In this document: positions 29,396 to 38,596 of the stretch, one piece after another
Layout of the letters: each line of letters opens with the position of its first letter
Position numbering within the stretch: position 1 is the first letter of the stretch
Assembly: GCA_013287135.1 (NCBI GenBank)
Contig: JABDEK010000003.1
Location: 23,442-87,441, forward strand
Direction of reading: 5' to 3'
Source of the DNA: Acidobacteriota bacterium
Lineage (GTDB): Bacteria; Acidobacteriota; Terriglobia; Acidiferrales; UBA7541
DNA length: 64,000 bases
Made by a program: the position numbers and the translations under genes
The notes under the pieces: model-generated
Database searches by the model: none
Told to the model about the DNA's origin: nothing
What the model saw: only the letters and a program-made list of their open reading frames with translations

Positions 29396-29995
29396 ATGCC
29401 CGTTTGTGATGGTTGCGGTATGGCAGCCGACGACGCCCACATCCGTCGCCGCATCGAGCGATTAGAACTCGCCACGCGATTCCGCCCCATTCATATTCAG
29501 GTGCTCTTGATTGACGCCGCTCCACCGTCGCGCTCAGAGGATTATTTTTATCGGCCTGCCGGCAATCGCGAGGAACGTTCAAAAAATTCCTGGCACTATT
29601 TCGACGAGATTGTGAGATGTTCCGGCTTGGCCCCGGATTCCGAAATGACCGAAGAATCCGCTCTCGCTGAATTCCAACGTCGTGGATTTTATCTAGCGAA
29701 TGCGGTGGAATGTCCAATCGAACCTCCCGATGCGCTGGCCGCTTCCATGGAACGCGCTGGACCAGTTCTGATCAAGCGCATTGAAAAATCATATAAACCG
29801 AAATACGTCGCGCTGCTCTCCGCTTCCTTGGCCAAAGTGATCCCGCTTTTCGAACGAAGTGAACTGCGCGACCGACTGCTGCTTAACCATGGCGTACCTT
29901 TTTCGTCGCCTATTGGAATGTCTGAGGTAACTACCACTGGGCGCGCTCCTTCGTTGAGCGATCAACTCTCCGCCGCGCTGCCGCACTCGATCTAA
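29396..29995 (+). CDS. Hypothetical protein with N-terminal CxxC motif
   Basis: A 199-residue protein I cannot place with confidence. It begins MPVCDGCGM, a CxxC pair that could bind metal, then has RFRPIHIQVLLIDAAPP and a later YVALLSASLAKVIPLFE segment. These are faintly like the motif order of the uracil-DNA glycosylase fold, but no catalytic motif is clear. ATG 29396 has AGGAAG seven bases upstream and is preferred over the in-frame start at 29354. It follows the ferredoxin-like gene on the same strand. Confidence 0.55.
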   Translation: MPVCDGCGMAADDAHIRRRIERLELATRFRPIHIQVLLIDAAPPSRSEDYFYRPAGNREERSKNSWHYFDEIVRCSGLAPDSEMTEESALAEFQRRGFYLANAVECPIEPPDALAASMERAGPVLIKRIEKSYKPKYVALLSASLAKVIPLFERSELRDRLLLNHGVPFSSPIGMSEVTTTGRAPSLSDQLSAALPHSI

Positions 29996-30049
29996 TTTCT
30001 CTCCCGCCGATGCGTCTGCGCCACTTGAGGACCTTTACCTGCTTCGCGC

Positions 30050-30058
30050 TGCTATAAT
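30050..30058 (+). promoter_or_regulatory. Extended -10 promoter of the decarboxylase gene
   Basis: TGCTATAAT is a perfect extended -10. No good -35 lies 16-18 bases upstream (TTGAGG is 22 bases away). The predicted start near 30065 gives a leader of about 46 bases containing AAGGAG before GTG 30111. Confidence 0.55.
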
Positions 30059-30110
30059 TGCGCGCTTGTTTTGCAGGTATTGGATCGCCCGTTGTGATTA
30101 AGGAGACATC

Positions 30111-31556
30111 GTGGAACCCTCCCGGCACATGACCTCGCAACAATTCCGTGACGCTGGCAAGCGCCTAATCGATTGGATCGCGGATTACTATGAGCGAGTC
30201 GAACGCTATCCAGTCTTGGCGCAAGTTGTCCCCGGTCAGATTCGCCAGTCGTTGCCGCCCGACCCTCCACAGTCAGGAGAAAAGTTCGACGCGATTCTCG
30301 CCAGCGTGAATGCGAAAATCATGCCGGGTGTAACACATTGGCAATCTCCGAACTTCTTTGCCTACTTTCCTGCGAATACATCCGAGCCTTCCGTGCTCGG
30401 AGATTTGCTCTCTACCGGGCTGGGAGTGCAGGGAATGCTGTGGGCTACCAGCCCCGCATGCACCGAGCTCGAAACGCTCGTTCTGGATTGGCTGGCCAAG
30501 ATGCTCGCACTACCTGAGGCGTTTCTCTCGAGCGGAAAAGGCGGCGGCGTGATCCAAGACTCGGCTTCGAGTTCGTCGCTTTGCGCTGTTCTGGCCGCGA
30601 GAGAACGCGCCACAGGTTTTCGCAGCAACGAAGACGGCTGTCGTGACGAATTGGTGGCGTACACTTCCACCCAAGCCCACTCCTCCATCGAAAAGGACGT
30701 GAAGGTTGCCGGAATCGGAAGACGCAATCTGCGTTTGATCGATGTGGATTCGAACTTCGCTATGCGCCCGGATTTGCTCGAGAAAGCGATCGAGGAAGAC
30801 AAGCACGCCGGCAAGATTCCCTTTATCGTATGCGCGACGATCGGAACCACCTCCTCGCTGGCACTCGATCCCCTGGAATCTATCGGAGGGATCTGCAAGA
30901 AACACAATCTGTGGATGCATGTGGACGCAGCCATGGCCGGAACTGCCGCACTCTGCCCGGAATTTAGACACATCCAACAGGGCTTAGAACTCGCTGACAG
31001 CTATTGCTTCGATGCCCACAAATGGATGTTCACGAATTTCGATTGCAGTTGTTTTTACGTAGCTGATCGCGAAACGCTGACGCGAAGTCTCGACGTGCTG
31101 CCGGAATATCTGCGGAATCAGGCGAGCGGATCGGATGCTGTCTTCGAATATCGCAATTGGCACGTGCCGTTGGGCCGGAGGTTTCGAGCGCTGAAACTGT
31201 GGTTCGTCATACAACATTACGGTGTGGAGGGACTTCAGTGGCTGATCCGGCGCCATGTTGAGTTGGCCCAAACATTTTTGCGCTGGGTTCGCGATGATCA
31301 GCGTTTCGAACTAATCGCGCCAGCCGCGCTGAACTTGATCTGTTTTCGACTCAAAGCCTCTGACGAACTGAACGAGAAACTTTTGCGGCGGCTGAATCAC
31401 AGCGGCAAGCTTTACTTGTCGCACACACGGCTAAACGGCAAGTACACGATTCGGTTTTGCGTGGCCCAAACCAAAACAGAACTGCCACACATTCAACGTG
31501 CCTGGGATGCTATTCGCACAGAAGCGGACGCTTTGGTCGGCTCTTCACAGCCCTGA
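30111..31556 (+). CDS. Pyridoxal-dependent amino acid decarboxylase (AADC-like)
   Basis: Group II PLP decarboxylase resembling aromatic-L-amino-acid decarboxylase, which turns aromatic amino acids to amines. The N-terminal MTSQQFRDAGKRLIDWIADYYE and GVTHWQSPNFFAYFPAN are family hallmarks. The PLP lysine is K304 in DAHKWMFTNFDC, and HVDAAMAGTA lies before it. The length of 481 residues matches. The start is GTG 30111 with AAGGAGAC upstream. Specificity (tryptophan, phenylalanine, tyrosine or other) cannot be decided from sequence alone. Confidence 0.9.
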   Translation: MEPSRHMTSQQFRDAGKRLIDWIADYYERVERYPVLAQVVPGQIRQSLPPDPPQSGEKFDAILASVNAKIMPGVTHWQSPNFFAYFPANTSEPSVLGDLLSTGLGVQGMLWATSPACTELETLVLDWLAKMLALPEAFLSSGKGGGVIQDSASSSSLCAVLAARERATGFRSNEDGCRDELVAYTSTQAHSSIEKDVKVAGIGRRNLRLIDVDSNFAMRPDLLEKAIEEDKHAGKIPFIVCATIGTTSSLALDPLESIGGICKKHNLWMHVDAAMAGTAALCPEFRHIQQGLELADSYCFDAHKWMFTNFDCSCFYVADRETLTRSLDVLPEYLRNQASGSDAVFEYRNWHVPLGRRFRALKLWFVIQHYGVEGLQWLIRRHVELAQTFLRWVRDDQRFELIAPAALNLICFRLKASDELNEKLLRRLNHSGKLYLSHTRLNGKYTIRFCVAQTKTELPHIQRAWDAIRTEADALVGSSQP

Positions 31557-31605
31557 AACAGCGTATTTAGAGAATGTAAGACATATCGAGCCTGCCCTAC
31601 CATTG

Positions 31606-31614
31606 TGCTAGAAT
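31606..31614 (+). promoter_or_regulatory. Candidate extended -10 promoter of the ccm operon
   Basis: TGCTAGAAT, one mismatch from the ideal extended -10, lies 51 bases before the ccmE start. No clear -35 is present. It is the only promoter-like site I find in the 108-base gap ahead of the ccm genes. Confidence 0.4.
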
Positions 31615-31664
31615 CCCGCTGTTGTTCCCGTTTATCCGGATGGGTGTGGGTCAGGAGAAGGAAA

Positions 31665-32123
31665 ATGAAAGTCCGCTCTAAATTCCTCGTAGGCTCGGCA
31701 ATTATCGTGGCCACGCTCGTGTCTCTCGCCTACGTCGGGTTCACGCAGAGCAAGACTTATTACCACACGATCTCGGAGCTTTCCGGGCTTAGCGGATCGA
31801 CGCTGCATCAGCGGATGCGCGTCTCAGGCAATGTGCGCAACGGAAGCATTTCACATGTCCCGGGCGGTGTTGATTTTGTCCTCACCGAGCAAGGCAAGGA
31901 TCTGGCGGTTAGTTACCTTGGGCGCGACCCTCTTCCCGATACATTCAAAGATGGGGCGCAGGCTTTAGTCGAAGGCAAGTTGCGGCCGGACAATCGCTTC
32001 GTAGCCGAGCAGGTGCAGGCGAAGTGCGCATCGAAGTACGAGGCGACCCCCGGACAAACGGCCGGCGGCCCGCAGCCTGCGCAAACGTCGAATGCGCCAG
32101 CGGAGCGCTCCGCAGCGAATTAG
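31665..32123 (+). CDS. ccmE: Cytochrome c maturation haem chaperone CcmE (CxxxY type)
   Basis: Periplasmic, membrane-anchored haem carrier that receives haem from CcmABCD and hands it to CcmF/H. One N-terminal transmembrane helix (residues about 8-27) precedes an OB-fold domain. In most bacteria the haem binds covalently to the histidine of HxxxY; here the same place reads C121-A-S-K-Y125, with cysteine instead of histidine. ATG 31665 has AGGAGAAGG just upstream, ruling out the longer frame from 31605. The last ~25 residues are a Pro/Ala/Gln-rich tail. It heads the ccm operon. Confidence 0.93.
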   Translation: MKVRSKFLVGSAIIVATLVSLAYVGFTQSKTYYHTISELSGLSGSTLHQRMRVSGNVRNGSISHVPGGVDFVLTEQGKDLAVSYLGRDPLPDTFKDGAQALVEGKLRPDNRFVAEQVQAKCASKYEATPGQTAGGPQPAQTSNAPAERSAAN

Positions 32124-32161
32124 TTTTGTCATAACGGGGAATCGATCGGCGGGGGATTTCA

Positions 32162-34231
32162 TTGGACATCTTGGGATCTTTTGCGCTTGTGCTCGCCTTG
32201 CTGGCTGCGGTGTATGCGATAGGCGCTGGCATAGCGGGCATCGTGACGCGTAAGACTCTGCTGACGAAGAGCGCGCGCAATGCTGGATTGGCAGTTTTTA
32301 TCCTGGTCACTATCGCGGTCGGCTGCCTCGAGTACTATTTCTTTACTGATAATTTTTCCATGGCGTATGTAGCGGCGCACAGCAATCGCGCTCTGCCTTT
32401 CTATTACAAGTTCGCCGCTCTGTGGGCCGGCCAGGAAGGCTCGCTGCTTTTGTGGACCTGGCTGCTTTCCACCTACGCGTTTTTCGCTCTTCTCGTCAAT
32501 CGCAACAAACATCCGGAGCTGATGCCCTACGTAGGCGTCGTGCTGGCAGGCGTCCAGACATTTTTCCTCACGCTAAATAATTTCGTAGCTAGCCCTTTTG
32601 CTGTTCTCGCTGGCGCCGATCCATCCGGTGTGATGAGAGTCTCGGCGCTGTCCGATGGCCACGGTTTGAACCCCTTGCTCCAATATCCGGAGATGGTGAT
32701 ACATCCGCCGATGCTCTACCTTGGCTACACCGGATTCACGGTCCCATTTGCTTTTGCTCTGGCGGCGCTGCTCGGCAGATATCCCGGAGAGAAATGGATA
32801 CACATCACGCGGCGCTGGACCATGATCGCGTGGTGCTTCCAAAGCGTGGGGATTTTGCTCGGCGCGCATTGGGCATACGCGGTGCTCGGTTGGGGCGGAT
32901 ATTGGGCGTGGGATCCGGTCGAAAACGCCTCGCTGCTACCCTGGATCACCGGAACAGCGTTTTTGCATTCCGTGATGATGCAGGAAAAGCGCGGCATGAT
33001 GAAGGTGTGGAATATTTGGCTGGTCTTCACCACCTTCATGCTGTGCATTCTCGGGACGCTACTGACGCGCTCGGGCTTGGTCAGTTCGGTGCATGCCTTC
33101 GCGCAATCTTCGATAGGGAACTGGTTCGTCGGATTTCTTGTCTTGGTGTTCGTCGTATGTTTCGCGTCCTACTGGAAGAATCGCGATTACCTGCGAAGCG
33201 ACAATCAACTGGACTCGCTGGTGTCCCGCGAATCGAGCTTCCTCTTTAACAATTTGATTTTGCTCGCGGCCTGTTTTGCAGTCCTGTGGGGAACGCTCTT
33301 CCCGGTGCTTTCCGAATGGGTAGTGGGAAGCAAAATCAGCGTGGGCCCTCCGTTTTTCAACAAGGTGAATATACCCATCGCGTTGTTTCTCCTATTGCTC
33401 ACAGGTGTCGGGCCGTTGCTTGCGTGGCGAAAGACTTCTTTTGACGCTCTAAAACGAAACTTTGCGTGGCCTCTGCTCGGCGGTGTCGTCGCGGGAGCAG
33501 TTGCGTTGATTTTCGGTTTTCGAGATATCTACTCGCTCATTTGCCTGATTCTCGGTGTGTTTGTAACGTTGACCATTCTTTCGGAATTTTTCCGCGGTGC
33601 ACGAGTAATTGCTGCGCGAGACGGCTCAAACCTGATTTCTGCCGTGGGCGAATTGACTATGCGCAATACTCGCCGCTACGGCGGGTACGTGGTGCATTTT
33701 GGAATGGTGCTAATCTTCATTGGTATCGCGGGCGTGCCGTTCAATAAAGACGTCCAGAAGGAAATGGCGATCGGGCAATCGCTGAATATCGGGCCCTACT
33801 CGATTCTTTGCCAGAATTTCGACCGCGTCGCGAATGCAAATTACGATTCCGAGCGCGCTACGCTGGAAGTGTTCCGCAACGGCAAGTCGGAAATGATGCT
33901 CTACCCGGAGCGACGGTTTTTTCTCTCCAGCCAGGTGACGGAAACGATGGTTGCGGTTCAAAGCTCGCCGCTGCGCGATCTTTATATTGTGTATGCGGGA
34001 CGCAGTCCTGAAAATGGCCAGCCGGTGATCCACGCGTATCTCAATCCACTTGTAAAATGGATTTGGTTTGGCGGCATTGTGGTGGTTCTCGGCACAGGAC
34101 TCGCCATGTTGCCGAATCGGCGGACGGTTTTAGTTCTCCGACCGGTAGCTGAACAGTCCTGGGGCGAGCGAGTTTCGACGACTACGGCGCCGATCGGTGC
34201 CATTGCTCAAAGAGGTGACGCTAGTGATTAG
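32162..34231 (+). CDS. ccmF: Haem lyase CcmF
   Basis: Large polytopic inner-membrane subunit of the haem lyase that attaches haem to apocytochrome c. The tryptophan-rich WWD motif is WGGYWAWDPVENASLLPW at about residues 245-262. About 14-15 hydrophobic helices and a periplasmic domain near the C-terminus (residues about 545-625) are present; 689 residues is normal. The start is TTG 32162 with GGGGGAT upstream. It follows ccmE by 38 bases. Confidence 0.93.
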   Translation: MDILGSFALVLALLAAVYAIGAGIAGIVTRKTLLTKSARNAGLAVFILVTIAVGCLEYYFFTDNFSMAYVAAHSNRALPFYYKFAALWAGQEGSLLLWTWLLSTYAFFALLVNRNKHPELMPYVGVVLAGVQTFFLTLNNFVASPFAVLAGADPSGVMRVSALSDGHGLNPLLQYPEMVIHPPMLYLGYTGFTVPFAFALAALLGRYPGEKWIHITRRWTMIAWCFQSVGILLGAHWAYAVLGWGGYWAWDPVENASLLPWITGTAFLHSVMMQEKRGMMKVWNIWLVFTTFMLCILGTLLTRSGLVSSVHAFAQSSIGNWFVGFLVLVFVVCFASYWKNRDYLRSDNQLDSLVSRESSFLFNNLILLAACFAVLWGTLFPVLSEWVVGSKISVGPPFFNKVNIPIALFLLLLTGVGPLLAWRKTSFDALKRNFAWPLLGGVVAGAVALIFGFRDIYSLICLILGVFVTLTILSEFFRGARVIAARDGSNLISAVGELTMRNTRRYGGYVVHFGMVLIFIGIAGVPFNKDVQKEMAIGQSLNIGPYSILCQNFDRVANANYDSERATLEVFRNGKSEMMLYPERRFFLSSQVTETMVAVQSSPLRDLYIVYAGRSPENGQPVIHAYLNPLVKWIWFGGIVVVLGTGLAMLPNRRTVLVLRPVAEQSWGERVSTTTAPIGAIAQRGDASD

Positions 34232-34760
34232 GCATCGTCGAGCAAAGTTTCGTTCCTCGCGTGTGAAGGCGCTGCTCATCGCGTTCGCCGCTCTCTTAGT
34301 CGCGATGCAGGCGCCGTTTACGTCTCCGTTGCGCGCCCAACAGACCGAGCGCGGAAAAGAGCTCGGCAGGCGCGTGAAATGCATGTGCGGGGGGTGCCAG
34401 GATTCCGCCACGGGGTGCAATCACACGGGCGGCTCATTTTCGGGTCCGTGTGACACCGCCAAGGGAATGCAAAAAGAAATCAACGAGCGCGTGAACCGCA
34501 ATGAATCCGACGACCTCACCTTGCAGGCTTTCGTGCAGGAATATGGGCCGACCGTGCTGATCGTCCCGCCTGCCAGAGGATTCAACCTGGCAGCTTGGGT
34601 TACTCCCGTTGTTATGCCGATCTTAGCGCTGATTCTCGTCTGGTTTGTGGTGCGCCGCTGGCGGAATAGGGCCACGCTCGCGACAGCGTCCGGGCCGGGC
34701 GTTTCCTCCGAATTTCTCTCCCGCGCTCAGCGCGAATCCGGAAAAGAATACGATGAGTAA
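34224..34760 (+). CDS. ccmH: CcmH-like cytochrome c maturation thioredox protein
   Basis: Membrane-anchored periplasmic protein of the CcmH/CycL/NrfF family, which keeps apocytochrome CXXCH thiols reduced for haem attachment. A signal/anchor helix is near the N-terminus. The usual LRCxxC redox motif is replaced by a cysteine-rich stretch KCMCGGCQDSATGCNHTGG with another Cys ten residues on; CGGC is the likely redox pair. The C-terminal helix (about 125-150) would anchor it. GTG 34224 has AGAGG upstream and overlaps the ccmF stop; GTG 34197 is the alternative. Confidence 0.85.
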   Translation: MIRHRRAKFRSSRVKALLIAFAALLVAMQAPFTSPLRAQQTERGKELGRRVKCMCGGCQDSATGCNHTGGSFSGPCDTAKGMQKEINERVNRNESDDLTLQAFVQEYGPTVLIVPPARGFNLAAWVTPVVMPILALILVWFVVRRWRNRATLATASGPGVSSEFLSRAQRESGKEYDE

Positions 34761-35082
34761 CGTCGATATCGCCGTGGCCTGCGCGTTACTCGCCGCTGCT
34801 ACCGTCGTTTTTATTTTCATGGTGCAGCCGGAAGCTTCCGATTCAGCGCCGCATCGCACGAAGCTCGACCAGTTGCTAGAGCGTCGCGACGCGATTTACG
34901 AGAACCTGCGTGACCTGCGATTTGAATACCGGGCTGGAAAATTTTCGGAAGCGGATTACGAAGAAACCAAGCGATTGCTCGAAGTGGAAGCGGCTCGCGT
35001 ACTGGCGGACATGGATCAATTGACCGGTGGAACTCCTACTCCGGCCACTCGTCAAGCGGCAACCTCAAAGGTGCAGCGTTAA
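34753..35082 (+). CDS. Small CcmI-like membrane protein
   Basis: A 109-residue protein with one N-terminal membrane helix (residues about 5-24) followed by a charged helical region: LLERRDAIYENLRDLRFEY, then AGKFSEADYEETKRLLEVEA. This arrangement resembles the N-terminal part of CcmI, the apocytochrome chaperone, without the TPR domain. Its start overlaps ccmH by eight bases and its stop overlaps the next gene by one (TAATG), so it is translated with the ccm genes. The CcmI link is an inference from shape and position. Confidence 0.65.
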   Translation: MSNVDIAVACALLAAATVVFIFMVQPEASDSAPHRTKLDQLLERRDAIYENLRDLRFEYRAGKFSEADYEETKRLLEVEAARVLADMDQLTGGTPTPATRQAATSKVQR

Positions 35083-36440
35083 TGATTCTTCGGCTTTTTA
35101 AGTTTGAAATCGTACGCGTCGTTACGATTGTTCTGTTGGGACACGCAATGTCCGCCGCCTTAGCTCCCCTCGCTGCGGCCGGTTCGGTCTCGGGCACCGT
35201 AACAAACGGCACCACTGGCAAGCCCGCCTCTGGCGCAGAAGTAATTCTGATTCAATTGCAAGGTGGAATGCAGCCGGTAGCTAATACCAAAACAGATTCC
35301 ACCGGACATTACTCGTTCGAAAATGCCGGCCTAGGCGCCGGGGCGCCAATGCTCATACGCGTAGTTTACCGCGGCGTGAATTATCACGAGCCAGTCCCAC
35401 CGGGAAAGACTACCGCTGACGTGCAAGTTTTTGAACCCACGGACAGGCCCACCGCATTCGCGGTCAGCAATCATGCGATCATTGTGCAACCAAACGGAGC
35501 CGATCTGATGGTCGGCGAAGAATACGCCATCGAGAACAAGACACAGCCGCCCGTCGCGTTCTATCGCGCCGATGGATCGTTCAATTTTTCGATCCCCGAC
35601 GGCGCAGACTTCAATCAAGCCTCTGCGTGGGGTTCAGCGGGAATGCCGGTGGTTCAAGGCACCATCGAAAAGGGCAAAAATAAGTGGGCTATCGCTTTTC
35701 CGTTTCGTCCCGGCGAAAGCGGCGTGCGCATCTCTTACAAAGTGCCCTATCCCGGCAACCAGTTAACGCTGAAGAACACGTCCCCCTACGCGACTGACCG
35801 GTTAATTATCGCCGCGCCTCCAACCGTCCAGATCTCTGGTGACGGAATTACTCCCGCAGGTCAAGACCAGGGGTTTAATGTTTACACTAGAACTGCGGTC
35901 GCTGCAGACACCCCCCTAGCGATAAAAGTTTCCGGCACGGCGCCAATGCCTTCTGCGAGTCAGGGAACAAATGAAGGCGGCGCCTCGAGCCCGCCCGATG
36001 GATCCGCCAATGCGTCGGTGAATTCGCGCCTAGAAGCTTCCGGCGCTGAAGCGACGACGGCCGCGGCGACCACCGTGCCGGCCCGTCTCGACAGCCTGAA
36101 ATGGATTCTTGTCGGTGGCTTCGCCTCCATTTTCGCGCTCGGCTTCGTTTATTTGTGGCGACGGCCGCAAATAATCATGCCAACCAACGGCGATGCTCCG
36201 GCCGTTGCAGCCGTGTCAGCGAAGGCTGCATTCCCCGCGGCTTCAAAACACTCGCCCGCGCCCGTTGTGACTGAAACCGTCGCCCAGGTAAATCGCGAAG
36301 TTCGAGGAAGCCTCGACGAATTAAAGGACAGCCTTTTCCGCCTGGAATTGCGCCGCCAAGCCGGGACCATCACGGAGACCGACTACGAGCGCGAGCGACA
36401 ACAGTTGGAAAAAGTACTACGCGATTTAGTGAGAGGCTAA
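35082..36440 (+). CDS. Carboxypeptidase-regulatory-like membrane protein in the ccm operon
   Basis: A 452-residue exported protein. It has a signal peptide (about 1-32), then a carboxypeptidase-regulatory-like beta domain ([20 protein letters not shown] through about residue 115), a long beta-rich region, a Ser/Ala-rich linker, a transmembrane helix near residue 350 and a cytoplasmic tail. The last ~40 residues ([18 protein letters not shown], then [17 protein letters not shown]) repeat the pattern of the small protein before it. Its place between ccmH and ccmA suggests a part in cytochrome maturation, but no function is known to me. Confidence 0.65.
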   Translation: MILRLFKFEIVRVVTIVLLGHAMSAALAPLAAAGSVSGTVTNGTTGKPASGAEVILIQLQGGMQPVANTKTDSTGHYSFENAGLGAGAPMLIRVVYRGVNYHEPVPPGKTTADVQVFEPTDRPTAFAVSNHAIIVQPNGADLMVGEEYAIENKTQPPVAFYRADGSFNFSIPDGADFNQASAWGSAGMPVVQGTIEKGKNKWAIAFPFRPGESGVRISYKVPYPGNQLTLKNTSPYATDRLIIAAPPTVQISGDGITPAGQDQGFNVYTRTAVAADTPLAIKVSGTAPMPSASQGTNEGGASSPPDGSANASVNSRLEASGAEATTAAATTVPARLDSLKWILVGGFASIFALGFVYLWRRPQIIMPTNGDAPAVAAVSAKAAFPAASKHSPAPVVTETVAQVNREVRGSLDELKDSLFRLELRRQAGTITETDYERERQQLEKVLRDLVRG

Positions 36441-36450
36441 GCGGAACGCC

Positions 36451-37194
36451 TTGCCCGCAACCCGCTCCACTTCTCGTTCTGGCGTCTCCTTTCTTGGAGT
36501 TTCCTTCGCCGGCATTGAAAAACGTTTTGGATCTTTCTTTGCGTTGCGCGGAATCTCGCTTCAAATCCATTCCGGCGAATTTGTTGCGCTGTTAGGTCCA
36601 AACGGGGCGGGGAAAACCACCCTCTTGCGCACGGCCGCTCTGCTCGCAGCACCCACGCGCGGCAAAGTTCAATACACGAATAGTGAGCATCCCGGTCAAC
36701 CACTGGATCCCTCGGCAACAAAAAGACAGCTTGGCATGGTGGGCCACACCACGTTGCTTTACGACGAATTGACCGCGGCCGAAAATCTCACACTATTCGG
36801 TCAACTTTACGGTCTCGATGATGTTTCTGCTCGTGTCACAAACGCACTGGGGACCTGTGGGCTGGGTTCCCGCGCCGTGAGTCTGGTGCGCACATTTTCC
36901 CGTGGTATGCGCCAACGCTTGGCAATTGCCCGCGCGCTGTTACACGGCCCGCGGGTTCTTTTGCTAGATGAGCCGGCCGCCGGACTGGATCGCGCGGGTC
37001 TTACATGGTTCAGCGCTACACTCGAGAATCTGCGCAAAGACGGTTGCACCGTAATAATGAGCACGCACGCCCGAAACGAATCGCTAGAATTGGCCACACG
37101 CGCGATAGTGTTGGCGGCCGGCACCGTACAGCACGACAGCGGGGAGCAAGGTGATCCACGCCCATTACTTGCCGCGCTACGAGCGGACGCCTGA
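36451..37194 (+). CDS. ccmA: Haem exporter ATP-binding protein CcmA
   Basis: ABC ATPase of the CcmAB(C)D complex that drives release of holo-CcmE. Walker A is GPNGAGKTT, the signature [15 protein letters not shown] and Walker [14 protein letters not shown]. 247 residues, with about 20 extra residues at the front compared with short CcmA forms. The start is TTG 36451, 10 bases after the preceding gene. ccmB follows directly with no gap. Confidence 0.88.
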   Translation: MPATRSTSRSGVSFLGVSFAGIEKRFGSFFALRGISLQIHSGEFVALLGPNGAGKTTLLRTAALLAAPTRGKVQYTNSEHPGQPLDPSATKRQLGMVGHTTLLYDELTAAENLTLFGQLYGLDDVSARVTNALGTCGLGSRAVSLVRTFSRGMRQRLAIARALLHGPRVLLLDEPAAGLDRAGLTWFSATLENLRKDGCTVIMSTHARNESLELATRAIVLAAGTVQHDSGEQGDPRPLLAALRADA

Positions 37195-37869
37195 ATGAGT
37201 ACGGCCCGCTCCTGCGCGATTCTCCTAGGCAAAGAACTTCGTCTGGAGTTCCGCACGCGCGAGCTTTTGAGCGCCACAATCGTCTTCGCCTTGGTTATCG
37301 TGGTGCTCTTCAGTTTCGCCTTCGATCCTACCGCGGCCGAATCCCGGCGTTACGGTCCCGGCCTTCTTTGGATCTCGTTTTTGTTCGCCGGCTCGCTCAT
37401 GCTGAACCCGTCCTTCGCCAGAGAACGCCTCAACGACACCATGGACGCCCTGCGCCTGGCTCCGATTTCGCCTTTCGCCATTCTCTCCGCAAAAATGCTC
37501 GCGAATCTTATCTTTATGTCGTTGGTAGAAGTCGTGCTCGTTCCCGTTTTTTCGGTCTTGTACAACGTATCGCTGGCCGGCGTGGTCCTCCCGCTAATCC
37601 TCGTTTTGATCCTCGGCACCATCGGCCTAACCGTCACTGGAACCGTTTTCTCCGCAATTTCGTCACATGCGCGTCTTCGTGAATTGCTCTTGCCGCTTCT
37701 TTTGCTGCCGATCCTGACTCCCTTGCTCATCGCGGCCGTCGAAGCCACTGCCTCTTTGTTCGTGGAACAGCCCGAGCTCGACCGCACTTGGGTCGCGTTG
37801 CTTGCCGGATTTGATATCGTATTCCTGACGGCGTCCTGGCTTCTGTGCGATTATTTAATTGAGGAATAA
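37195..37869 (+). CDS. ccmB: Haem exporter membrane protein CcmB
   Basis: Membrane partner of CcmA. The 224-residue protein has six hydrophobic helices and CcmB-like wording: LLGKELRLEFRTRELLSATIVFAL at the start and LLWISFLFAGSLMLNPSFARER after helix 2. The ATG follows the ccmA stop with no gap. The ccmA-ccmB-ccmC-ccmD order is the standard one. Confidence 0.9.
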   Translation: MSTARSCAILLGKELRLEFRTRELLSATIVFALVIVVLFSFAFDPTAAESRRYGPGLLWISFLFAGSLMLNPSFARERLNDTMDALRLAPISPFAILSAKMLANLIFMSLVEVVLVPVFSVLYNVSLAGVVLPLILVLILGTIGLTVTGTVFSAISSHARLRELLLPLLLLPILTPLLIAAVEATASLFVEQPELDRTWVALLAGFDIVFLTASWLLCDYLIEE

Positions 37870-37882
37870 TGAGACGCATTCG

Positions 37883-38596
37883 ATGAAGGCTCGCTACGCA
37901 GCCACAATCCTCGTCGCCGGCCTGATTTTCTTCGCTGGATATGCGGCGCTTTTCATCGCGCCCGATGAAAGAACCATGCACCTCATCCAACGCATCTTTT
38001 ATTTCCACGTTCCAAGTTGGATGGCGATGTTCACTGCGCTCTCCGTTGCTTTTATCGCGAACATCGCGTATTTAGCTACGCACAAACCTACGTGGGACTC
38101 CTGGGGCGTCTCGGCCGTAGAAGTTGGCGTAGTCTGCTGCACCATCGGCCTGGCCACTGGCCCGTTGTGGGCCAGGCCGGTGTGGGGAATATGGTGGACC
38201 TGGGATGCGCGCCTGACCACCACCTTCATCCTCTGGCTACTTTATATTGCCTATTTATTGTTGCGCGGCCTGCTGGATGATCCTGAAAAAAAGGCGACTC
38301 TTTCAGCCGTGTTCGGGATTTTCGCGTTCCTCGATGCGCCCCTGGTTTACGTTTCCAATCGTTTATGGCGCACGCAACACCCGCAGCCAGTGATTCTGGG
38401 AGGTTCGGGATCCGGTCTGGACCCCGTGATTGGGAAAGTTCTTCTGCTTTGCGTCATCGCCGTCATGGGAGTGATGATTCTTGTCCTGATCGACCGTTAC
38501 AGGCTCGAGCAGTTACGCCGGGAGTTTGAAGAACTTCGCATGGAGTATGAAACCCTGAATCTTGAGCCGTCATCTATTGGTAAGGAGAGGCTATGA
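37883..38596 (+). CDS. ccmC: Haem-handling protein CcmC
   Basis: Inner-membrane protein that presents haem to CcmE. Six hydrophobic helices over 237 residues, with the tryptophan-rich WWD motif PVWGIWWTWDARLT and a conserved histidine region RIFYFHVPSWMAMF. ATG 37883 is the better start; the frame is open back to 37859, inside ccmB. The stop overlaps ccmD as ATGA. Confidence 0.93.
   Translation: MKARYAATILVAGLIFFAGYAALFIAPDERTMHLIQRIFYFHVPSWMAMFTALSVAFIANIAYLATHKPTWDSWGVSAVEVGVVCCTIGLATGPLWARPVWGIWWTWDARLTTTFILWLLYIAYLLLRGLLDDPEKKATLSAVFGIFAFLDAPLVYVSNRLWRTQHPQPVILGGSGSGLDPVIGKVLLLCVIAVMGVMILVLIDRYRLEQLRREFEELRMEYETLNLEPSSIGKERL

Noticed and set aside
34224..34760. CcmH as a full CcmH-CcmI fusion
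   Set aside because: It is only about 178 residues with no TPR region; a separate CcmI-like helical protein follows instead.
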